A stretch of 64,000 bases of DNA from Marinagarivorans cellulosilyticus (GTDB lineage: Bacteria > Pseudomonadota > Gammaproteobacteria > Pseudomonadales > Cellvibrionaceae), in assembly GCF_021655555.1 (NCBI RefSeq), contig NZ_AP023086.1, positions 4,866,685 through 4,930,684 on the forward strand, read 5' to 3'. The notes under the pieces were generated by a model that was given only the letters and a program-made list of their open reading frames with translations, had not been told where the DNA came from and did no database searches. Position 1 is the first letter of the stretch. Every line of letters begins with the position of its first letter. A program made the translations under genes and the position numbers. Shown here piece after piece: positions 57,267-64,000 of the stretch.

Positions 57267-58301
57267 CTAACAACCAAACAATCGCCGAGCGGCACCTAAT
57301 CCTTTAACCCAGCATTGATCAAGCTTTTCGGCGCAGGGGCGTATCGCATCGCCACGGCCGATACAGTGGTGAAAATCGGTTTCAATGCGGGGCATATTTT
57401 CTAGCCAGTCATCGCAATTAATTTCCAAACGCCTGAGTATTTTAGGTGATGCAAGTGCGATGGCGCCGCTCTTATTGGGCAGAATAGCTCGCCCCGTCCA
57501 GTCGATGAGTTCAAGGTAATCGCGCCAGTAAAAGGGAATAACACCTGTAGAACGCTGCCCTTGGTCTACGGAATCGGCAGTGGGAAGGTGATTCTTTTTA
57601 GGCGGTTTACAGAAATTGGCCAGCCTAATGGGCTTTTTATCTTTAGCTTTTTTAGCGGGTTTATTCAAAGACTGAATGCGCTGCTGAATAGCCGTAAAAT
57701 CACTGGTTTCTGGTAGCTCCGCCATGCCGGCGCGCACAGGATTTAAATCGACATATGCCATGCAGGTAATAATCGCCTGCTCGTCGAGTAAAGCCTGGCT
57801 TTTAAAGCGGCCCTCCCAAAAACGGCCAGTGCATTTATCTTCCGCGTTTGCGAGTCGTGCGATATGTTCATTTAAACAACGCATAAACCAGCTAATGCTA
57901 CTCAAACGTTTACGCCACTCAGCAACAAGGTCATCGACAAGATATTGCTCCGCTTCATTGATAGCCTGATTTTTTAACACTTTAAGGGCTAATTCATTCC
58001 CTTTGAATAACATCATCCAACGTCGAATAACCGTTTTATCACTCCACCCTGCTGCTTTTTCCGCATCAATATGCAGTACCAAATGATAGTGATTTGACAA
58101 TACTGCGTATGCTGCGATGTCTAACGCAAATATATCCCCAAGTTCAGCAAGTTTATCCGATATCCATTCGCGACGATGCTCATAGTTTTTACCGCTGTAT
58201 TTATCTTCGCCCATGAGAAATGAGCGTTTAATACAACGTGAGCAAATATGGAACCAGCTGGTCTGATCTAAAGAGATCAATGTTCTACGCGCTTGAGTCA
58301 T
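57267..58301 (-). CDS. Y1_Tnp / RAYT-like HUH transposase (right locus)
   Basis: 344 aa with HYH (71-73) and Tyr near 184 intact; only a few residues differ from copy 4 (for example AINEAEQ). This is the only copy within an element with both ends, so it is the best candidate for an active transposase. Ribosome site GAGG lies in the LE hairpin arm, as in other copies. Confidence 0.9.
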   Translation of the reverse strand: MTQARRTLISLDQTSWFHICSRCIKRSFLMGEDKYSGKNYEHRREWISDKLAELGDIFALDIAAYAVLSNHYHLVLHIDAEKAAGWSDKTVIRRWMMLFKGNELALKVLKNQAINEAEQYLVDDLVAEWRKRLSSISWFMRCLNEHIARLANAEDKCTGRFWEGRFKSQALLDEQAIITCMAYVDLNPVRAGMAELPETSDFTAIQQRIQSLNKPAKKAKDKKPIRLANFCKPPKKNHLPTADSVDQGQRSTGVIPFYWRDYLELIDWTGRAILPNKSGAIALASPKILRRLEINCDDWLENMPRIETDFHHCIGRGDAIRPCAEKLDQCWVKGLGAARRLFGC

Positions 58302-58391
58302 AAAAAACCTCAGTGATAAACACTACCTAGTCATTTAGGTATAGCCAATCACCGAGATTTTTGCATTACCGTTTATCGGGTTTTGGATGTC

Positions 58392-58706
58392 CTATCTCTT
58401 GTTTCCTTTGAATAACATCATCCAACGTCGAATAACCGTTTTATCACTCCACCCTTCTGCTTTTTCCGCATCAATATGCAGTACCAAATGATAGTGATTT
58501 GACAATACTGCGTATGCTGCGATGTCTAGCGCAAATATATCCCCAAGTTCAGCAAGTTTATCCGATATCCATTCACGACGATGCTCATAGTTTTTACCGC
58601 TGTATTTATCTTCGCCCATGAGAAATGAGCGTTTAATACAGCGTGAGCAAATATGGAACCAGCTGGTCTGATCTAAAGAGATCAATGTTCTACGCGCTTG
58701 AGTCAT
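58392..58706 (-). pseudogene. Transposase 5' fragment (right locus)
   Basis: Codons 1 to ~102, then runs into the left end of the complete element. Same break point as the left-locus copy 3, so these two truncated units share a history. Confidence 0.85.
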
Positions 58707-58805
58707 AAAAAACCTCAGTGATAAACACTACCTAGTCATTTAGGTATAGTCAATCACCGAGGTTTTTGCATTACCGTTTATCGGGTTTTGGATGTCCTAT
58801 CTTTT
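58401..58805 (-). mobile_element. 3'-truncated Y1 element (right locus)
   Basis: Left end, LE hairpin and 5' transposase; ends at AAAGGAAAC, the same junction as 38497/38498. Confidence 0.82.
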
Positions 58806-58845
58806 TTCTTACCGTTTATCGGGTTTTGGATGTCCTATCTTTTAC
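58806..58845 (-). mobile_element. Left-end stub (right locus)
   Basis: Minus strand AAAGATAGGACATCCAAAAC to GGTAAG: about 37 bases of left end, immediately beside the next left end. Confidence 0.75.
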
Positions 58846-58934
58846 TCCAACACATTTTTGAGCCGAAAGTACACTGGGCTCGTGCCCTAACAATAAAACG
58901 GAATCTTGGCAGAAATACTGACCATGCGAAAGAC

Positions 58935-60989
58935 CTACAACCCAGCATCATTAGTAGGGATTTCAATTGGGGATATACAATATGTTTTGTCGTCGATGTG
59001 AAGCATGTGAATTTTTTTAGAATCAATACCCTCGATTAATTTTGATATATTAACGTCTTTTTCGTCGTAGTCTCTATCCTGTGATATCGCTAGAATTACT
59101 TGCTTTCCGAGTTTAGAACTGTGTGACAACAACTCTTTCATGCTGTCTACTCGCATCTGATGCTGCCCGGGCTCATCCATTAGTAAGAAGCCAGGATGCA
59201 AAGATCCCATTTCCAAAAGGCAAAGATAATAAGACCAAATTGATCTTACGAAGTCACTGGCGGAGGAAACATATCGAATATATTGAGGCTCTTGCCCTTC
59301 CATAAAGACAATTGGCATAAGCCTGTGAGGGTGCTTATCTTTAATGGTTATATTTCCTACGCCATTACTTTTATAACCGAAGGAGTCTAATAGGGTGATA
59401 AATGATCGTTTGAATTTGAATATTTTTCCTTCATCACTAGAAACTAAACCTTTAAGTCTCTTTTCTTCCACATCTAGAATGAAGTATTGCTTACTTAATT
59501 CTTTCATCCTGTCTTTAGTGGATTCAAGGTATGAATTAAACTGTTTGATATCGTTAAGACGATTTTTTAACTCTGCTTGAATCTCAAGTTCACCTCGAAC
59601 TGATTGAGAACTAGGTGAATTTAAGTCTTTATGAATACTATCAAGCTGCGTTCGTTTTAATGCGATACTCTTATCATAATAAGCTAAAACTGATACATAC
59701 CGCTCTAGTAAAGACTCAGAAGCTTCAATGTACTTTTCATAAGTGGATTTTTGAGATTTAAGAAAAGCAATGCTCTTTTCAATAGTCTCTTTCGAGAGCT
59801 CAGCATCTTTTTTGTTCTCAACACTATTTTCACAAACAGGGCACTTAGATGTTGATAGGCTCGCCCAATTTCTGTTAATAGATAACTTCTTAACATCTTG
59901 AAAGCCCTGAATGTCGTTTATCGTAGAAGTTAATGAGCTCTTGAAGCTGGTTAACTTTATCTTTTCCTCGGCATATAACCCTGAAGCATCATTCCTTTCA
60001 GATATATATGAGGATAGCGATTCTTTTATCTTTTCCCTCGTGCTAATTAAGTCTTTGGAAATATCTTGAGAAGTGTTCGTGAGTTCAATTCGCTTATTAG
60101 AAGCGTCAATTTCCTTTTGTATAATTTTAATTACCTGACTAGTCTTAATTTCATTTTCTTCATTGTTTAGTTCAGCTGCATATATTGCTTCGATTTTGTT
60201 ATCTGTAATTGGCTTGTTCTTATCAAAAATCGACAGGTAGAGTTGAGTTGCTTGAGCTCGATATATCAGATCGTTATCAATTCGCTTCCATTCACCCTTA
60301 ATCTTATTTTTATCAGCTTTAATTTGATCAAGCTTCATATTTAACTCTAAAGAATTAAGCCCTAGAGAATACTCAACAACCTTTTGTCTAGGGTCTTTAA
60401 TACCGAAGCTAGGCATCATTGAGAATATATCTGACCATCCTTTTGTCTGCTCAATGAAAGCCAGCGAAAATACATTCTGCATATATAGGGGCTTGGTCGA
60501 CTCACCGTTAAATGATTCGACATTAAAGATTTCTAAATCATTTACTTCTGCCAGCCATTGATAGAACCCTTGATCACCGTGATCTCTTGCTGAATGGACA
60601 AACTTAGGCGTAGTTGTGGTACCATCAAATATTAGTATTTCATTGATAGTGATCTCATCGGATGAGGCTATACGACGTGTAAGTGTGTATTGCTTACCGT
60701 TGTTTGCAGTGATGATAAGTGAGCAGCTGGATTCATAAACATGGCAAGGATGACCTTCAAAATTAAGCACTTGATGCAAAGCAGGACTTAGCGCATTAAT
60801 TCCCTTGCTCCCCATTAGTTGCTCCATTCCTAGGCAGTAATATATGCAGCTAAGAATGGTGGACTTACCGCTGGAGTTGTCACCAGTCAGAATGTTGAGT
60901 CCGGGATTAAAACCATACTCAAAACCAAATGGCTTTAGCCCATCTTCTGTTCCTGCAAGAATTTTCGCTGATACTGAGTTGATGTGCAT
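58935..60989 (-). CDS. SMC/Rad50-like ATPase (ABC-3C-like system)
   Basis: 684 aa. Walker A GDNSSGKST (about 36-44) in a typical SMC N-lobe, long coiled-coil arms interrupted by a zinc-hook-like CPVC (about 383), and a C-terminal lobe with Walker B FLLMDEPGQHQM (about 600). It is the last gene of a four-gene AT-rich operon, 4 bases after the middle gene. In ABC-3C systems such ATPases sense invading DNA or structure and trigger the effector. It ends 90 bp from the transposon stack. Confidence 0.85.
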   Translation of the reverse strand: MHINSVSAKILAGTEDGLKPFGFEYGFNPGLNILTGDNSSGKSTILSCIYYCLGMEQLMGSKGINALSPALHQVLNFEGHPCHVYESSCSLIITANNGKQYTLTRRIASSDEITINEILIFDGTTTTPKFVHSARDHGDQGFYQWLAEVNDLEIFNVESFNGESTKPLYMQNVFSLAFIEQTKGWSDIFSMMPSFGIKDPRQKVVEYSLGLNSLELNMKLDQIKADKNKIKGEWKRIDNDLIYRAQATQLYLSIFDKNKPITDNKIEAIYAAELNNEENEIKTSQVIKIIQKEIDASNKRIELTNTSQDISKDLISTREKIKESLSSYISERNDASGLYAEEKIKLTSFKSSLTSTINDIQGFQDVKKLSINRNWASLSTSKCPVCENSVENKKDAELSKETIEKSIAFLKSQKSTYEKYIEASESLLERYVSVLAYYDKSIALKRTQLDSIHKDLNSPSSQSVRGELEIQAELKNRLNDIKQFNSYLESTKDRMKELSKQYFILDVEEKRLKGLVSSDEGKIFKFKRSFITLLDSFGYKSNGVGNITIKDKHPHRLMPIVFMEGQEPQYIRYVSSASDFVRSIWSYYLCLLEMGSLHPGFLLMDEPGQHQMRVDSMKELLSHSSKLGKQVILAISQDRDYDEKDVNISKLIEGIDSKKIHMLHIDDKTYCISPIEIPTNDAGL

Positions 60990-60993
60990 TTTA

Positions 60994-61431
60994 TTAACTT
61001 CTAATAATCGGGTTATTGAATCTATTTTCAGGAATTTTAATATCCTTCAAATATTCTAAATAGTTCGTAAACGCTTGATGCTTTTCAACTGAGATAAGGT
61101 ATATATCGCCTTTGTCGGTCAGTGAAATTTTCATTTCCTTAGATGTTTTATCTATTAGTAATTCTATAAACTCATTAGATTCAGCCATAATGAGTGATTT
61201 TTTAAAGTCGTTATCAATATTCCAAGAAGATAAAGTTATCTTTGAAGAAAATGCATTAGCTTCTAAATTTATGGTTTTATCAAATATGTAGGCTAGCTTG
61301 ATGAATGACATTGTCGTAGCGCTCCCAAGACAATGTTTCAGTGCGCCGCATATAATAGCAAGATGAGTTAACGTGCTATTATCAGGTGCGCTATCGAGGA
61401 ATTGCGGTTTCAGCTGGATTTCTATACTCAT
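60994..61431 (-). CDS. Small middle-component-like protein
   Basis: 145 aa, alpha/beta, no recognised catalytic motif (MSIEIQLKPQFL...). Its ATG overlaps the stop of the trypsin gene by 4 bp and its stop is 4 bp ahead of the ATPase gene. Size, position and coupling match the middle component (MC) of ABC three-component systems, which bridges ATPase and effector. Identity is by context more than by sequence. Confidence 0.6.
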   Translation of the reverse strand: MSIEIQLKPQFLDSAPDNSTLTHLAIICGALKHCLGSATTMSFIKLAYIFDKTINLEANAFSSKITLSSWNIDNDFKKSLIMAESNEFIELLIDKTSKEMKISLTDKGDIYLISVEKHQAFTNYLEYLKDIKIPENRFNNPIIRS

Positions 61432-62543
61432 TTTTTAAAATCCAAAGTGCAATTTGCTAATAGTCGGGCAATTTCTCCAGCAGCTATAACAGTGCTACTA
61501 GACTTAATTGAGGTTCCCTCTAGCTCTCCTTTTAGGAGGTCAGTAAGTTCATCTAGAATTTTATGGAAGCGCTCGTTACCTTGCTGAATACTACTCACCT
61601 GGTATTTTTTGTTTCCAGATGCCCATATTGCTTTAGCATTCTCAATGAGGTCGCGGTATGAACTGTGATTTCTGATCTTTGAATGTTCAATATCTTCCCA
61701 CACTAAAATGTCGTTTATAAATCCATCTAGGTCTTCAGGTGTCCAATCTTTCATAAACGAATTCATCTTCCTAGTGAGGTTTTCAACATCTCCATAATCA
61801 TTAGATTTTTTTCTTTCATCTATCATGCCTTGAGTAACATTTCTTCGAATCTCAGCAATATTCAACTTTAATTGAGCATTACCACCATGAAAATCTGCGA
61901 TATTAATGTTCGGTAGAAACGAATCTTTAATGACTTTAATGGATCGGCAATTTACGCCCGTAAAGTCATCCTTATCTATATTTTGGGCTATGCCAACCAA
62001 ATAATTGTTGTCGGCTTCTTTTATGAAAATCCCGCTGCCTGAATACCCTCCCAGAACTTCTGCCCCAACGCTCCCTTTCATGTCGGTGTAAGCATCCAGT
62101 GGAACCTTGAGGCAAAACGAACTTTCTTCATTGATAAGGGTGTCTAGATGGCAAGGGGTTACAGTATGAGGTTTTAAGGCTGATGACTTTTGGGTTCCTC
62201 TGAAAGTATAGGAGTTTTCAGGAAAGCTAATGTCTTCACAAAAGCATATTTTAGGAAAGCCTAGGAAATTGTGCTTCTGGTCTATGGCTATAATAGCGAT
62301 ATCATACTCCTGAATCGCTTTGTGTTCCCCTATTAAATTATCAAATTCAATCTTTCCATATTCTTCTGATACTCCATAAAACCCATCCAGTTTTAAAGGT
62401 TTATTTATATCTTGGCATATAACATGAGCAGCACTAAAAACATAGAATACGCCATCTGTTTCAACCAATACACCTGATCCATGATAATTATCGGACTGAT
62501 AGATCTGTACGCTAGTTTTTGGTAGTACATCTAATTCGTTCAT
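61428..62543 (-). CDS. Trypsin-like serine protease with unknown C-terminal domain
   Basis: 371 aa, no signal peptide. Triad His in SAAHV (about 38), Asp in YDIAIIA (about 80), Ser in GYSGSGIF (about 166). Residues after ~210 form an alpha-helical domain (GGNAQLKLNIAEIRR...) that would be the ABC-3C C-terminal domain carrying the effector. A cytoplasmic trypsin that is switched on by the ATPase is a plausible abortive-infection effector; this is inference. Coupled on both sides by 4-bp ATGA overlaps. Confidence 0.8.
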   Translation of the reverse strand: MNELDVLPKTSVQIYQSDNYHGSGVLVETDGVFYVFSAAHVICQDINKPLKLDGFYGVSEEYGKIEFDNLIGEHKAIQEYDIAIIAIDQKHNFLGFPKICFCEDISFPENSYTFRGTQKSSALKPHTVTPCHLDTLINEESSFCLKVPLDAYTDMKGSVGAEVLGGYSGSGIFIKEADNNYLVGIAQNIDKDDFTGVNCRSIKVIKDSFLPNINIADFHGGNAQLKLNIAEIRRNVTQGMIDERKKSNDYGDVENLTRKMNSFMKDWTPEDLDGFINDILVWEDIEHSKIRNHSSYRDLIENAKAIWASGNKKYQVSSIQQGNERFHKILDELTDLLKGELEGTSIKSSSTVIAAGEIARLLANCTLDFKK

Positions 62544-63541
62544 ATTATATCGAAGCTACATTGTTCAATTAGTTTTATATTGTGTTTAATCTTTTCTTCT
62601 GAGCTAATTAATAAGCCGTTTCTAGCAGTAATTTCTTCAATTGGATAGTTGAAGAAAAAATGAATGTCGTCACTATCGCTTCTGTCAACACTTAATGCTA
62701 ATTTTGCTAGTGTTTCTCTGCTAGGGTGAAGACTTCGAGCTTTCCCGCCATTGGTGCTCAATATATAGTTAGAACAACTAACCATTGAGACAAACTTATT
62801 AGATATGCTTGTGATGCTTCCATGATGTGAAAGTTTAATATAATCAAAAGTATATTTTTTCTCTTTTGAGAAGCCTTTGGCTTCTAAGTAGTCGGTAACA
62901 ACTGTAGGGTGAGCATCTCCTAGAAAAAGCAGATTTCTATCCTTGTACTTGAGTATGAAGGCTATTGATGCAGCATTAGTGAAGTCAGATTTCTTGGACT
63001 TATACGCATCGTTATTATTTGCAAGAGTCTCAAGCGGAATGATAGTGCCGATCTTTGATATTGGGTCTGGACTAGAAGATCTTCTAACGTCCTTATATTT
63101 CCCAATGAAGTATTTCAAATCTTCCTTGGTGGGCGAGATTATTTCTAAGCTAATATTCTCGGAAATTTTAATTGTCTCACCAGCTAGGAGGCTTTGATGA
63201 GGTAGCTCTTTTTCTTTTAGCAAGCTTTCCAGTGTGATTGCTTGATGAATAGATATGTCGCCACTATCAGACAAGACTTCATACGAGCTCGGTACATTTA
63301 CGAAGACCTTCCCAACAGTAAATCTGTGAGGAGTGTCTTCAATTAGAGGAATCGCACCATGAATGTGATCTTCATCTGAGTGTGTCAAAACTAGAAAATC
63401 AACACTCGAAGTCAGCTGCTTAATTTTATGTTGGTAGGTGATTTTGAAACCACAGTCCAGTAATAATTTTCTTGAATCATCGGTATCTTCAATTAAGAAG
63501 CTATCTCCACAATTTGCCTGTATGTTTGTTATTTTCAGCAT
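62540..63541 (-). CDS. MBL-fold hydrolase (ComEC/Rec2-like beta-lactamase domain)
   Basis: 333 aa. Metal site THSDEDHIHG (about 53-62), later SHHGSI and GDAH loops complete a two-metal MBL site of the ComEC-like type. Possibly a nuclease or phosphodiesterase. It is the first gene of the minus-strand operon and overlaps the trypsin gene by ATGA. In known ABC-3C systems MBL hydrolases accompany trypsin-like proteases (stated from general knowledge of that class). Confidence 0.82.
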   Translation of the reverse strand: MLKITNIQANCGDSFLIEDTDDSRKLLLDCGFKITYQHKIKQLTSSVDFLVLTHSDEDHIHGAIPLIEDTPHRFTVGKVFVNVPSSYEVLSDSGDISIHQAITLESLLKEKELPHQSLLAGETIKISENISLEIISPTKEDLKYFIGKYKDVRRSSSPDPISKIGTIIPLETLANNNDAYKSKKSDFTNAASIAFILKYKDRNLLFLGDAHPTVVTDYLEAKGFSKEKKYTFDYIKLSHHGSITSISNKFVSMVSCSNYILSTNGGKARSLHPSRETLAKLALSVDRSDSDDIHFFFNYPIEEITARNGLLISSEEKIKHNIKLIEQCSFDII

Positions 63542-64000
63542 GATATTGATTTACTATTACTATGAGAAAAGGTGCGTTTGTATTTGGTAACAAAGCTGGG
63601 CACGGTGCATTCCTTTGGCATCTTCGTTTTCATGTTATTTCACCCATTTTTAAACTGCCGCTGTTTATCGTTATTTTACCGACATGTTTAGTGTTTCTTC
63701 ACCAGACAAATATACCTGAAAGAGGTCATAAGTTGATGCATTCGCCCATTTAAAAATCCCATAAAGTCCTAAGTTTTACACTCTTCATTCTGAGGACACA
63801 CACAGAACAGTTTATTAGACCGAATTATTCCGTCTATTTCAGACAGACATTCCGTCTATCTCATTAAGAGCCAACATTAGCACCCCTGAAGCCCTTACTG
63901 CAACTGGCCTGCAGGAATGCATCAAGTTGGCGCATTAAAATGCAGAAATTTTCTGCACCTATTTCGCCAGAATACAGAACCAGACCATAACTGTATTCAT
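63542..64000. promoter_or_regulatory. Upstream region of the four-gene operon, operator-like repeats
   Basis: No reliable gene. It holds two 14-base direct repeats ATTCCGTCTATNTC (63827-63840 and 63849-63862) spaced 22 bp, a near palindrome GACCGAATTATTCCGTC (63819-63835), and TGCAGAAATTTTCTGCA (63941-63957). These are candidate control sites. Confidence 0.45.

Larger units (their letters stand above)
57066..58400 (-). mobile_element. Complete Y1/HUH transposon (right locus)
   Basis: 1,335 bp with both ends: left AAGAGATAGGACATCCAAAA and right TTTTGGATGTCCTGTAAATATT (13-bp inverted AGGACATCCAAAA). It has the LE hairpin, a full transposase gene and the RE hairpin GATGCCTAATAGGCATC (57196-57212 on the plus strand). 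It is flanked by truncated copies on both sides. Confidence 0.88.

Noticed and set aside
56086..58845. Simple nested insertion to explain the truncated transposon copies
   Set aside because: Left halves end at codon ~102 but right halves start at codons ~203 and ~315, so they are not two parts of one split copy.
63562..63753. 63-aa plus-strand frame upstream of the defence-like operon
   Set aside because: Overlaps the likely promoter region, with no domain or ribosome site.

Overview
The window looks like a chromosome segment of a marine, polysaccharide-degrading gammaproteobacterium of the Cellvibrionaceae type (Cellvibrio/Saccharophagus/Teredinibacter relatives). This is inferred from secreted lipoproteins with poly-serine linkers, several SGNH carbohydrate esterases, a GH43 xylosidase, a large TonB-dependent receptor, and RhlE/TamAB/YhiN/FapA housekeeping genes. 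No rRNA, tRNA or CRISPR array was recognised.

Layout. (1) 1-4.1 kb, minus: a DUF1552 Tat-signal protein (cut by the window edge) and a 945-aa lipoprotein with malectin, c-type heme and DUF1587/1595/1592/1588/1585 domains. An AT-rich 0.6 kb gap with two perfect palindromes follows. (2) 4.7-13 kb: rhlE, a PAP2-like membrane protein, a beta-propeller/GGDEF diguanylate cyclase, and a second heme-plus-malectin lipoprotein. (3) 13-16.7 kb, minus: GH43, cupin lipoprotein, small unknown protein, Lrp/AsnC regulator, STAS-like protein. (4) 17-32.9 kb: small membrane and ankyrin-like proteins, a degenerate patatin-like protein, a DCC protein, an FHA protein, a hybrid histidine kinase, a double-SGNH (CE2-type) esterase, tamB-tamA and a YhiN-type flavoprotein.

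(5) 33-42.7 kb is accessory DNA. Two structured attC-like sites, with compensatory base changes between them, delimit gene cassettes (unknown protein, DUF2971, HIT). No integrase is visible, so this is a CALIN-like integron fragment. A stack of Y1/HUH transposase elements follows: two with full-length genes and two cut short, all sharing the same left end. One carries a 1 kb duplicated piece of the neighbouring P-type ATPase gene. (6) 43-54.9 kb: TonB receptor, VIT-family transporter, DUF3581, FapA, CBS protein and two tandem CE12-type esterases. (7) 55-58.85 kb: a Peptidase-MA-like metalloprotease and a second, inverted stack of the same transposon, here with truncated copies on both sides of one full copy. 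(8) 58.9-63.5 kb, minus, AT-rich: a tightly coupled four-gene operon (MBL-fold hydrolase, trypsin-like protease, small middle protein, SMC/Rad50-like ATPase). It resembles the ABC three-component (ABC-3C) conflict systems and has operator-like repeats upstream.

Two further non-coding repeat families are present. One is a ~141-bp MITE-like element with three copies, each upstream of a gene. The other is a ~190-bp element with 15-16 bp terminal inverted repeats that co-vary between its two copies. The strongest candidates for new biology are the self-stacking HUH element, the ABC-3C-like operon, the integrase-less cassette array and the heme-malectin lipoproteins.
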